Source: Dichetophora obliterata (lineage: Eukaryota; Arthropoda; Insecta; Diptera; Sciomyzidae). Taken from it: a stretch of 64,000 nucleotides of DNA. The position numbers and the translations under genes are program-made. This document shows positions 1 to 10,803 of this stretch, piece after piece; position 1 is the first letter of the stretch, and each line of letters starts with the position of its first letter. Under the pieces are notes generated by a model, which saw only the letters and a list, made by a program, of their open reading frames with translations, made no database searches and was not told the DNA's origin. Location of the stretch: positions 18,509,319 through 18,573,318 of the forward strand of contig OY986439.1 in NCBI GenBank assembly GCA_963920525.1, written 5' to 3'.

Positions 1-1104
1 AACTTTGCATTGAAGTGAAGAAAACTTTTGTGCAGCGTTGCCACCTGCGCCGCTTGCGAACCCATGTTGCACCCAGCGGCATTCAATTTATTCAATATGA
101 AATATTGTAACAAGCAAAAACAGAATAAAACTAAAAAAAAAAACTAAATCAAAAAAATGATAAAGAAAAAGTTTTATTTTTTTGTATTTTTTGATTTTGC
201 TTCCATCTTTTTGTAATTTCCGTTTCCTTTGCGTCTATTTTACATTTCAATATGCAACAAATCAGCCGCAATGAATGAAGCGCTTTTCATACTTTGTCGT
301 CGCCTTGTTGCGATATTGAATAGAGTTTTTGTCGTTGTTGTTGTTGTATGTGTTGCTGTGGATACACAAAAATGCTTAAATTGATTTTCAAATCGTTTAT
401 TGAATGTTGTATGTAAATCAAAGTTGTATGTTGGACTTTTTTCTTTTATTTGTTTTTTTTTTCAGAATACCTACGAAACTCTCTCGCGGGATATTTTTTT
501 TTATCCTTGCCATCGTACCTAGGGGCAGAGAGTCATGAAATATACCCAATCGTCGATGTAAGTGATTGAAACTGATTTGATTTGAATCCTAGAGATTTGA
601 TTCAAGTTATGCAAATATGAACTTGTTTGTGCCAACATCTTAGCACACACTTCAACTTTACACACATACACAGGCATCGACAAATCAATCGCTACGTTCT
701 TCATTTTTTGCATGCAGCTCTTTTTACATTCTTGAGATATTTTGCATTGCTAATAGATATTTTCCGTTAGAAGCTGGCAACCATTGAAGTTTGAATATGG
801 AAATCTTAGCTTTATTTATTTTTAAGTGTTGAAGCACACATAATTCTAGGATTAACACTTTCAAAAAGGCTTATGATAAATGCCAAGGATTTTGTATCAG
901 ATAATAGATAGTAAAATAATAATAAATTTAAAAAAATATTGTTAAAGCAACAAATAATTTTAACTGAAAGGAAAGCACTGATAACTCGGGCACTTGCGAG
1001 TATAAGATAAACGTGTCCATTTTCTTAACTTTTCAAAAGAATACTTTTTCTTAGAGTTAAAATATTTTTTCTAAGAATGCAGTCTTGTGGATATATGTTT
1101 TAGA
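1..1104. other. non-coding, no feature recognised
   Basis: AT-rich DNA with homopolymer runs and a short TTG run near 330-350. No domain-like reading frame, RNA gene or repeat end was seen. The only open frame near 519-713 (minus) lacks coding character. Confidence 0.5.
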
Positions 1105-1570
1105 AACATTTTGGTACATAAATCGACCTTGAAGGATGTATGGTTTGGGAGTTATGATGAGAAAACCAGATGTTTTTGGCCTACCACTGCTCCAAAAAGT
1201 GTTATACAACTCCTAAACTAGAAGAGATAGTTCAAAAGTCATTTCAACAACGAAAGAATCGGCCTTAAGGACGATGCTATGGCAATCATTTTAATGCATG
1301 AATCGTCCTTGACTGATATGTAGTTTGGATTTTAGGGCGAATTTTATGGCGAAAAAATAAAAAAATAAAAAACTCACAAAAAAGGACATATGAAATTAAC
1401 ATGTAATATAATTTTTAAAATTCTTCCAAGGATGCATTCTTGTAGGCAAAGGCTTAGCAAACAATTTGGTGCATAAATCGTTTTTTATGATGTATAGTTT
1501 GGGAGTTACGGCTAAAAAACAGAAAAAACTAGAAAATCACCAAAAATGACGTATAAGACTAAGATTCTTG
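1105..1570. repeat. diverged tandem repeat, three units of ~175 bp
   Basis: A block reading roughly 'TTTGGTRCATAAATCG', then a short A/T-rich spacer and 'TGTATRGTTTGGGAGTTA', occurs near 1109, 1290 (more diverged) and 1463. Each unit is followed by an A-rich stretch with 'AAAAACAGA'-like text. Unit spacing is about 175 bp. No coding capacity. Confidence 0.6.
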
Positions 1571-1639
1571 AAAATAAAATATTTTTTTGAAAATAAAAAC
1601 CAACATTTACACACTGTCCTCACTTATAATATTTGATTG

Positions 1640-1765
1640 CATGCGAACTGTCATATTGAATTTCATGATATATATCTCAGACCACTTATATCATGAAATT
1701 GTTTATATCAGGAAATTCATCTCTTAAAATATTTCTTGAGATATATTTCATGAGATGAGCGGTCA
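1640..1765. repeat. small inverted repeats built on ATCATGAAAT / ATTTCATGA
   Basis: The words 'TTTCATGATATATATCTC', 'ATATCATGAAATTG' and 'GAGATATATTTCATGAGA' form overlapping inverted repeats over about 120 bp, enough for a hairpin. No gene is associated. It could be the end of an old element. Confidence 0.4.
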
Positions 1766-1957
1766 CTTTTCAGTAAAATATGTAAGTGTGTGCATTTTTA
1801 ACAACTTTTCAAGCAAAAAACATTGCATAAGCATTAAAAGAGTGAAAAAACATAAAATGGAATGGTGCATGGAAGAAATTAATAATTTATTAAACTTTTA
1901 CAAGCAATTCAAAAAGTGATACAACTTACATAGTAAGTAATAAAATTGCAAAAAACA

Positions 1958-2070
1958 TGATTACGATTACAGTAATATTAATTGTCACATTCATTGATTA
2001 CGATTATTGTAATTGTAATCAATAGATTTTTCTGTTACGATAACTGTAATTGTAGCTGTAAATAACATGT
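1958..2070. repeat. left array of ATTAC...GTAAT palindromes
   Basis: Repeated 'GATTACGATTACAGTAAT'-like words with their own reverse complements. The same words recur at 4141-4380, beyond the fold-back element at 2203-3876, so the two arrays bracket it. Confidence 0.6.
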
Positions 2071-2202
2071 TTATGTGTAAAGTCATGTAATTTAAATGTT
2101 GTCTTATTTTTCTTTTTACTAAAAAGCAAATATGTTGCAATTTTATTCCGAAACTATTTTATTTTAAACTATACGTTTTATATGATATAAATCAGAAAAA
2201 TG

Positions 2203-3876
2203 CACAAGCCTACTTGAAGTTCAAGCCTTTTCAGATACTTGAATTCAAGTATGTATCCAAACTTGAAAAAGCAAGCCAGCGTGCAAAAAAAACCAAACAG
2301 ATACAAGTCATATCTATGCTTGCTCGTTGGCTTGGCTTGTTTGGACTTACTTTGTTGGGCAGAAAGTTGAAAAGCTGGATATGATCGGCAAAAGCTTGTA
2401 AGCTCGCAAGTTATACTTGAATTTAAAGCAAGTATCTAAAAAATCAATGAGCTTGTGTAGAGAAAGCTTTGAGCGTAATAAGACTTTTAAGGGTTGTGTG
2501 GACTCCGTGGCTGGCAGTTTTAGGGGGTAACTGGTTTCGGAATTGATGTCAAAATTTGAAATTCAAGATGCCAGACAGAGTTGCCACATAGATTATTTTT
2601 GTATTTTTGCGAATTCTTGTAGTTATGAAATTCTGACTACGGATTTGATTTCGAATCTTATGTCACAGTTTTAAAATTTGAGATGAAGGTTAGGGTTGCC
2701 ACTTAAACTCTTACCACAGTATTGCCACCTAGTAAAATGTATTTTTAAGAATTTTGTGCATTACTTCACAGTGTTGGGGGGTTGCTGATTTCGAATCTGA
2801 GCTCAGAATCTAAAATTCAATTTGCCACTTAATTTTTTATTTTTACGAATTTTGTGCTTGCGCGAACACTTGGTAAAAATTCGTCGCCGAATCCGAATCC
2901 GTTGTCAGAATTTAAAAAGTATGTAATTTTGCATAATAGGGTTGCCACCTCAAAATATGTATTTTTAAGAATTTTTAACATAATTTAACAGTGTTAGATG
3001 GTCGCTGATTTCGAATTTGAAGTCAGAATTTTAAAAATTTATATGGTTAATAGGCGGCAAGCCTATAAAAAAAATTATATACTTCTAAATTCTGACAACG
3101 GAAAGTGACATTCGTTCGCGCCAGCATAGAATTCGTAAAAATAAAAAATTAGGTGGCAACCCTATCCACCATATTGAATTTTAGATTCTGAGCTCAGATT
3201 CGAAATCAGCAACCCCTAACACTGTTAAATGATGCTTAAAACTCTTTAAAATACCTTTTACTAGGCGGCAATACTGTGGTAAAAGTTTAAGAGGCAACCC
3301 TAACTCCCATCCTAAATTTTAAAACTGTGACATAAGATTCGAAATCAAATCTGTTCGAATCTGATCTGATCGAATCAGAATTTCAAAATTACAAGAATTC
3401 GCAGAAATACAAAAAAATCTAGGTGGCAACTCTATCCGCAATCTTGGATTTTAAATTTTGACGTCAGTTCCGAAATCAGCTTTCCCCTAAAACTGCCAAA
3501 CACGGAGTCCAGAGAACCGTTAAAAGTCCAAATGCGCTTAAGCTTTTCCTACACAAGCTCATTGAAGTTTTTGGATACTTTCTTTACATTCAATTAATTG
3601 GATACTTGCGAGCTTACAAGCTTGCTTTTACCAATCGTTTCAAGCTTTTAAATTTTTTGCACGACAAAGTAAGTCTAAACCGAAGGCAACAAGTTTTCCT
3701 TTACTTGGGACTTCGTGCCGTTCGCTTGTAAGCTAGCATACTTGCAAGTCGCAAGCTGTCGTGGGCTCATTTATATTAAAGTTCATGTTATACTTGATTG
3801 AAAATTATCAAGCTCAAGCAAGCTTTAACTTTAATTTGAAGCAAGTACTTGGAATAGACTTCAAGTAGGCTTGTGC
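2203..3876. mobile_element. giant fold-back element, copy A
   Basis: The element starts 'GCACAAGCCTACTTGAAG' and ends with the reverse complement 'CTTCAAGTAGGCTTGTGC'. The two ~800-bp halves are imperfect inverted copies: the text around 2280-2560 (aagcttgtaagctcgcaag, ggactccgtgg) reappears reversed at 3470-3730. The arms carry repeated 'GGTTGCCACCT' and 'GATTTCGAATCT' words at roughly 120-bp steps. There is no open reading frame of note, so it must be moved by enzymes from elsewhere. A second copy lies at 50430-51785. It resembles fold-back (FB-like) or very long-TIR non-autonomous DNA transposons; I cannot assign a superfamily. Confidence 0.75.
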
Positions 3877-4140
3877 AGTTCTCTGGCATAAATCAACAAG
3901 AACTCAATAATAAGGAATGTATAAATTGATACGACAAAAATCAATTAATTCTGAAATATTAAAAATCAATACTTTCCCGAAATAAGATTAATTTTTCAAA
4001 TGAAAAATCAGAAAATGCGTGCCACCAGGTTCGGCATCAAAAAGAAAAAATTACAAAGAGAATGGAGATTCTAGAAAAGATCTTCTTTTTGAATTGCATC
4101 GTGAAAAAGGCAGATTTATGCAGTAATTCAATTTCAAAAA
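3877..4140. other. AT-rich spacer
   Basis: Nothing recognised between the fold-back element and the right palindrome array. Confidence 0.4.
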
Positions 4141-4380
4141 GAATGATTACGATTACAGTAATCGTAATTATAATTCTGCTGTTTTACAATTACTGTAATC
4201 GTTATAAAGATTTTTTGATTACGACTACAGTAATTGTAATTGTAATTTTTTTAATAATTACAATTACTGTAATTGTAATTAAAAATATTTTTATTATGAT
4301 TTGATGAAAAATAAAGATTACGATTACTGTAATCATAATCGAAATATTCTTAATTACAGTTACAGTAATCGCAGTCTTTA
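4141..4380. repeat. right array of ATTAC...GTAAT palindromes
   Basis: About eight tandem words of the form 'GATTACGATTACAGTAATC' and 'TTACAGTAATCGTAAT', each nearly self-complementary. An 80-codon open frame across it is an artefact of the repeat (Ile/Val/Thr only). It is a partner of the array at 1958-2070. Confidence 0.65.
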
Positions 4381-4582
4381 TTTTTTAAGATAATTTATAA
4401 TTGAGTTTATATTTAATTGCACTTTCGTAGTTGATTACATTCCAGCTCTGGTTTAAGGGTGGATGGATTTGTCTTCTCAATATAGAATCGTGCTAAAAAT
4501 GTTCACTCAGTGAGCTTACCTCTTCAATATCAAATCAATTTGTATCTAAAAATATATATATAGAACTTAACTATATATAACA

Positions 4583-4830
4583 CTAGTTGTTTTTACCCGG
4601 CGCGGTTTGCTTTGCTGTAGCTATGTATATATTTATAAATTTACAGCTTATATTGTTTGTCTGTATCAAAATAAAAGGATACCAAAGTTCCGAATTTTCC
4701 GAGAGATTCAACTCAATCCGACAGTTAGTTTCGGAGTACTCGATTTTATAGTTTTGGAGATGTATGGGTGGTGCTATGTTCTCTTTTATAATCTTGGACA
4801 CATTTTTTGTGGTGATTAGCTTTTAAAAAA
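4583..4830 (-). mobile_element. Helitron-like 3' end, minus orientation (fragment)
   Basis: Read on the minus strand the block runs '...GCAAACCGCGCCGGGTA', A-rich, then 'CTAG' followed by T. This is the same layout (CCGGGT, short spacer, CTAG|T) as the ends at 37107, 40209 and 60991. The body to the right (about 4600-4830) has no coding capacity. This is a structural inference only; the other end was not located. Confidence 0.4.
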
Positions 4831-5371
4831 ATTTAGTTTTTCCAAATTTGAAGGCTTAAACTTTCATAAGTGGCAAAATATAGTGTAAATATTGTATACA
4901 AATATTGTATTGTATACACCTTTGCCTTATGCCACTTATATTATTTGTGGGAATTAACTTTGATAATATCTTTGATTTTAATTTCAAGATCCTAGCTTTT
5001 CTAGGTGTCAATTAATTCGCTTTTGTTAAATTTCGTTATGAAACGCCACCTGTTGATAAATTTTTGCACTAAGTGCACACGAAATAACTTTCTATACAGA
5101 AAGCTCAGTCTATAGCTTTTACAGAGTAACATTTTTTACGCGAGCTTACATGTGACAAAATCTGATTTCTGTTAACATCTATAGTTTATTTTTATTGTTG
5201 AGACAACAGTTTGACTTTATTCGTTTGTGTAGCTGCACCGTGTTCTCTATCAGAAAGTTTTGCAGTGAAGTGTTTTGTGAAAATAATTAATCCTAATGTT
5301 TGAACCAGAAAAAAAATATTGTACATAAAATAATAGAGGAATTAGTATGACATGAGTGCATTTATCACAGC
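4831..5371. other. non-coding spacer
   Basis: AT-rich, no recognised gene or repeat end. Confidence 0.4.
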
Positions 5372-6232
5372 CAGTGTGACCAGAAAAATTTTTGAGATAT
5401 GCACTTTTTTGTAAAAAAAATATTTTAAAATATTCCACTTACAATTTTTATATTCTACAAAAAAATATTCCACTTTGAATTTAAAAGATATATACAAAAG
5501 AACACAAATGCAAGCTTAGAGTCATTATTTGTTGATAATGACACTTCAATTCAATAAACATAAAGTACAATAACAAACATAAATTAATGTTAATAATGTA
5601 TAAGTAAAATAAATTATATACATACATAGCAGTTTATTTATACTTAACAAAATTATTTCCAATAATTACTCAGCAAAATATTTCAATGCGCATTACTTGT
5701 ATGCACGTAAAGAGCACTTCAATCTCCTTGCAAATAGTGCTGTTTGTATAGCGCTATATTGGTAGCACTTTCCGTAACGATAACTTCAACTTGAAAAAAG
5801 TATTAGATTTTAATGTCAAAAAAAAAATAATTAAAAAAACTGTAAAAATTCATCAAATCGATTTAAAACTGTTTTTCCTCTATTAAATGAAGACTCAAAT
5901 AAAATGCATAAAAATCCATACCTTTTCAAATTGTAGCCCTAATTCTAATAGTATGTATATCAAAATTGGGCAAAGTAACGTTTATTCGCGGATTAGGTAG
6001 ATTGGTCAAAACTGCATTTATGTCCTTTTTTAGTTTTTAAAGTTTGTATGAAAAGAGGGATGTAGTAAGTTTGCAACAAAACATTATAGTAAGAACTTAT
6101 AATAAAACAGTATTAAATAAAATAGGAGGCAATAAATAAAAAACAGTTTTCTTTGCCTCCTGAACAATAGATAATTTTGACTTACGTAGTATAAGAATTA
6201 GGCCTACGATATGAACTAATAAAGGAAACAAA

Positions 6233-7365
6233 CCCACCGGGAAAATGAGAATTAGTTCATAAAAAAATCAGGTATTGAATGGATTCTTGTGATGCATTTT
6301 AGAATGTATTCCAAAGAATAAATTTAAAGCAAAACCTATGAATTGGAATCAATAAACAAAAAATTTATTGATTCGTTTTTATTGCTGCAGGAATCGATTA
6401 TGAAGTATATAACAATTTATAATAAAGTAAATGTTGTTAGATTCCTTGCTTGCTTTTATGGTGAGTGAAAAACGAATTGATTCTAAAACAAATTCTGCTA
6501 TAAGCGAAAAAAGAATAAATCTGTTATGATTTGTATTTTCTATTTGAAGTTGATGTTTTTGTTTTTGTCAGATATTTTTGAAAAACGACTTTTCTGTTGT
6601 TTTCCTTTCACGCGTTTCTTAAAAATTTTACTTTCTATTTGATTTGTCAGCGTTGAAGGAACAAACTGCTTCAGAAGGTTCGAAAATTTTAATAATGTAT
6701 TGTTTGGTAAGTTATGAAAAACCATTGCTCTTTACTTGTTTAAATCATTTCTTAATGTTTTTTTTTTCAATGCAGAGTGCATTTGCAAGGAAGGATACGA
6801 CCAGGAACAGTCCCAAAAAGATATGAAGGAAGCTATACGCAAGTCAAAATGTAAATACTTTAAGGATACATTCAAAGCAAAACGGAAGGAACAACCTACA
6901 TCATAAACATCAATATTTTTGCAATAAATGTGGTATTATTATAATCTAAATCTCGTCTGTCTAAATATTATTTATTCTTTCAAATACCTAATAATTATCT
7001 CTATTAATTTGAGTTATTATAATATAATTTTTTATTAATTATTTAAAAAAGAATAAAAGATTTTCAATTCTGCCATACAAACCTATGCATTATGGAATTC
7101 ATTCATGTATATCTATTCCAAAAGGGCTTCTTAGCGATTCATACTTTTCTCATATTTAAAATTCATACTTTTTTCATTTAAAAGAATTCATTTTATAAGC
7201 GAATAAAAGAATCGATTTCAGCAGTGATTCAAGTGTAAGACAGAAAAGAATGTACTACGTTTTGTAGGACATTACAATGTTAAAAATAATCAATTCTAGA
7301 ATCAATAATTGGAAAAGTGAATTGATTCTTTTTTCATACTCAATTGATTCTTTTTTCCCGGTGGG
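6233..7365. mobile_element. inner TIR element (1.13 kb) with GAATCAATT subterminal motifs
   Basis: The ends are 'CCCACCGGGAAAA' at 6233 and its reverse complement ending at 7365. Just inside both ends the word GAATCAATT or its complement occurs repeatedly (near 6290, 6348, 6370, 6393 and 6475 on the left; 7210, 7297, 7320 and 7340 on the right), as expected for transposase-binding subterminal repeats. A small spliced plus-strand gene lies in the middle (6651-6906). No matching target duplication was found. Superfamily unknown. Confidence 0.6.
6651..6906 (+). CDS. two 3' exons of a small spliced gene, function unknown
   Basis: Two exons are visible: 6651-6706 and 6776-6906, separated by a 69-nt intron with GTAAGT donor and a T-rich tract ending in TGCAG. 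The upstream acceptor is 'GATTTGTCAG'. Read in one phase (exon starts with one leftover base), both exons are open and join within a codon. They give 'VEGTNCFRRFENFNNVLF' followed by a Cys-containing, Lys/Glu/Gln-rich tail that begins 'ECICKEGYDQEQ' and ends '..KAKRKEQPTS', then TAA. An AATAAA signal follows 17 bp after the stop. The 5' exon is not resolved: a candidate exon at 6391-6460 has good splice signals but the wrong phase. The product could be a captured host fragment, an element-encoded protein, or the end of a host gene invaded by repeats. I do not recognise a domain. Confidence 0.45.
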
Positions 7366-7820
7366 AAGCCCTCGGTTCTCGCTAAATTTTTCTTCCAACT
7401 ACAAGGATAACAAAGCGCTCAGTTCTTGCTACGTTTTTATATTAAATACAAGCAGAACAAAGCGTTCGGCTCTCGCTAAGATTTTATATTCTCTACAGCG
7501 GGAGCGAAGCTCATACATCTGATGACATGGCTGTGTTAAAAAATGCGCTATACACAAGAAGAATGAAGCGCTCTTCTGTTTTTTTGGAGCGCTCTAGATG
7601 CTTTAGATGTAATGGAGCGCTCGTTTCACTGATGGGTATATTCTGCTAAGAACTGATACTTTTTCTCATAAAGAACAAAACTGAAATATTAGAACAAAAT
7701 CACATAGGTGTTACATATATACTTATGTATAAAATTCAAAATTAGGAATGTTGTCCAGTTCTTTAGTGTAAAATTGTTGTATGTTATATTTTCATATAAA
7801 TTCATGGTTTTGCATTTTTT

Positions 7821-7990
7821 ATAGAGCTATCAGGTATCTCTTTCACTTTTGAACCCAAAAGGAATTCTTTTAACATATGCATGTCATTGGGCGGAATGCT
7901 TTCCTAAGTCTTCTCTAGAAGTTCTTCCAGAACTTTTCAATGGTAGATTTCGTTGAACGCTTCAATGAATGGATTGTAGTAGGAGAACTT
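7821..7990 (-). pseudogene. broken reading frame inside the outer TIR element
   Basis: One minus-strand phase reads like protein across about 56 codons with two in-frame stops: 'FSYYNPFIEAFNEIYH', stop, 'KVLEELLEKT', stop, then '..NDMHMLKEFLLGSKVKEI'. The amino-acid mix is globular and unlike the A/T noise around it. It is plausibly a remnant of the outer element's transposase, but I do not recognise the family. Confidence 0.35.
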
Positions 7991-8116
7991 TAAGAAGACT
8001 TATTAGATGGAATGGAATGGTTTTTGTATTATATTTAAAAATTTTTGAAAAAACATATGCTCTAAGAAAGAAAAATATTCCAAAGTGGAATATTATATTC
8101 CACTCTGGTCACACTG

Positions 8117-10559
8117 ATCACTGAAAATGTACATTCTCTCTTGAGCGTAATTTAATTTAATTTCTCTTAAGCTTTTATTAAAAATTTTTTTTAAAAAGCC
8201 TTCATCTCATACTTTTTATTCCACATTTAAAAAAGAAGCAACTAAATTGGTTTTGCGAAAGCAATGGGCAGCAGAGGGAAATAGACGCTTTTTGCTACTC
8301 TATTGTATATAAATATATAGATAATAATTTCCATCTTATCAGATATAGAGTGCAAGACACAACACAACTTTATCTAATATGTCTAAAAATTTTGTATTAT
8401 ATTTTAAATAACACATAAATTCAATACAAAGACTAACAGATTGAGGTGCAGATAATGCTTCCCTTGTGGCAAAGTACTTTTCAATCATGAATAAGTAATC
8501 GTAAACTTGAGAATACACGCTCTGAGAAATAAAGACAAAAATATGCTTTTATAATGCTAGCCCACAAACGCCTACTGCTTGGTAGGATATTGTAAAAAAG
8601 GCTGAAATACAAACTAAGTTTTTGCCACAAGATTCTACTCGCGCCACAGAATGCTGAGAAATCAGATGCATTTCCACTGAAATGCTTTGAAATTTATATA
8701 TTTTATAAAGTATTGCAATTTATACTGTATATACATCCACAATCTTGTTGTTCTCGTCGACAACTATAACAAAATGGTGATGATGATGTTGATTATAGCG
8801 ATGATAACTGTGCAACAGCTACCGCCATCAAGACGCATTCTCGAGCTGACATGGATGTCCGCAATACGAATCCTATTAACGAAATATGGCCGCTGGCAGC
8901 GTGTAGAGTGCAAATTGAATTTTCCAGCAGAGCATTGCTTTGTCAGGTGGGAGTTCAGAGTTGCGCTTGTTGCCACTGGAATGACTTTATATAACCTATA
9001 GTTATCCGTATTAAATAGCAATCTATTTTCAGCCTGCTCAGCCAGAGTAACCACTTAATTTTACAGGCACTGACATTTTGTTGCCACTGCTGATGTTGCT
9101 GCAGTTGAGAATATTTTCATTTGTTTCGCACTCTGGGGCAGCTTTATACAATCTAGCAATCTAGCTGATTTTTTTGTTGTTTATACTTTAACATACATAC
9201 TTCTCATCTCTACTGAGTTCAGTTCGACATGATTAGAAGTCGATTAGTTTTGCAGGCATGACAGCAACAGTTGCTGTCTCGGCTGCCCTGGCTGTTAGTC
9301 GTTCCGTTGTGTGGCAACATCATTTCACACAGTCCTTGTTAACTGTATATTTCCAAAGGAGATTCAATGGATATTGCGGTAAATTGTTGCTATTGCTGTT
9401 GCTGCTGCTGTGGAGAGTGGAGGCAATAACTGCCAATGACAGCAGCATTGTAGCGTAGCAGCTGATAGTGTCGCATGAAAAGTTAATGGTGTGCATTTTG
9501 CTGTTGTTAGTATTTTTGTTGTTGCAGTGCAACAAAAATATAATCACTAGAACAGATTTAGGCGATTATGGGACAAATGTTTACATTGTTTTCAATAAAC
9601 TGATTGCCTTCACCGAAATAAACGTTTTTATGCTATCAACACGTTTTTATCAAAGTAAATGCATACAGCGCTAATCTGTGATAAGGGGCTTTTGGAGTAG
9701 TGTTGGTAAATATCGAGTGATTTTAACAATCTATGTTAGTAACTAAATTATTTTCGCTGGTTCATTCACTTACACAATTTTAGCTTAGTGTTGCTAACTA
9801 TCAATTTGTTTTATTGCATACCAGATTCAAATTTATCACTGTTAATTATCGAATAATTTTTAAATCATTTTTCATCATTAATCTAGTCATTAATAATAAG
9901 GTCTGTTTCCATACGAATTTCAAGTAACTTTAAGTTTCTTGAAAGCTTTTCTTTACACATTTTTCAAGCTCGATAGAGAATAAGAACAAGCTAAATGTCA
10001 CTCTTTATTCTATTACAATTACCCGAAACTAGCTTGAACTTTACTTGAAAAATTGCTTCGAGCACGAATCTTGTTCTACCAATTGCTTCAATTTATTGTT
10101 AATCATTTTTGCAAATTTTCACATTTTGACAGACGTAATATCATATTTACATATTAGCTATATATTTACAAATATTTATAAGCTCACATAACTTAATTTT
10201 TTTAATATTAGTGTTTTATTGAAATAGTATTTTTTTATTAAAATAGTATACTTGTTGTTTATAGAAAAATATTTCAGTATTGGAATGCTTCATACAAATA
10301 TTTATATGTTCAAAACTTAGGTTTTTTGCATAAAAAGTACTAAATGCTTTTTTAAAATAACTAAATTTTATATATATCGATGGTTCAGCTTACTAAAATG
10401 ATATGTGAACAAAAATAGAATTTTACACCAACGCAAATTTTATGTTTCTATCATGATAATTATTATCATGATTATCATGGTATCAGAGTTTTTCTAAGGT
10501 TTCAAACCTCTTTTAATTATGTATGTAAAAACGTTTGAAATAACAATTATTCAAAAAAT
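8117..10559. other. long non-coding stretch
   Basis: Short open frames at 8687-9547 overlap on both strands in trinucleotide-rich sequence (GAT, TTG, CTG runs) and show no domain. 9900-10100 has CAAG/CTTG-rich inverted words reminiscent of the fold-back family ends. 10452-10474 is a perfect palindrome around ATCATGATAAT. Otherwise nothing recognised; probably intron or intergenic DNA. Confidence 0.4.
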
Positions 10560-10803
10560 AAAATTAAAAAAGTATAATCTAAGACAAGATAAAAAGTGGA
10601 AATTTCAAAAAAATTCGGAGCACAAACAGCGTAAGTCCACAGACAGCTCGTTTCTTAAGAAAATCGCAAAAGGATGAATTTTGTTTTTCTTTTATAAGCA
10701 AAACAAAAATTAGAAAATTAAAAAAATTATGAAAAAAGCTCTCCATAATCTAAAACAAGATAAAAACGAAAATGTTTAAAAAGTTCGGAGCAAAAACATT
10801 GTA
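10560..10803. repeat. tandem repeat (~175 bp units), interrupted by the Tc1 insertion
   Basis: Units beginning 'ATAATCTAARACAAGATAAA' occur at 10573 and 10746. A third unit starts at 12536 on the other side of the Tc1-like element (10804-12411). Without the insertion the spacing is about 173-180 bp. The unit also carries 'AAAATCGCAAAAGGATGA' and 'TTATAAGCAAAACAAAAAT'. Confidence 0.65.

Larger units (their letters stand above)
5372..8116. mobile_element. outer TIR element (2.7 kb) with CAGTGTGACCAGA ends
   Basis: Left end 'CAGTGTGACCAGA' (5372) matches the reverse complement of the right end 'TCTGGTCACACTG' (ends 8116). Both ends continue with 'ATATTCCAC'-type words (5425-5475 and 8080-8103). 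The flanks read 'atcacagc' and 'atcactga', sharing only the first five bases, so an 8-bp target duplication is possible but decayed. The inside holds a second TIR element (6233-7365) and a broken minus-strand reading frame (7821-7990). An 8-bp TSD would suggest a hAT- or P-like element; I could not recognise a transposase, so the superfamily is open. Confidence 0.6.

Noticed and set aside
4062..4304. 80-codon plus-strand open frame
   Set aside because: It is a translation of the ATTAC/GTAAT palindrome array, giving only Ile/Val/Thr-type repeats; no coding evidence.
8687..9547. Overlapping open frames on both strands
   Set aside because: They fall in trinucleotide-rich DNA, overlap each other antisense and show no domain or splice logic.
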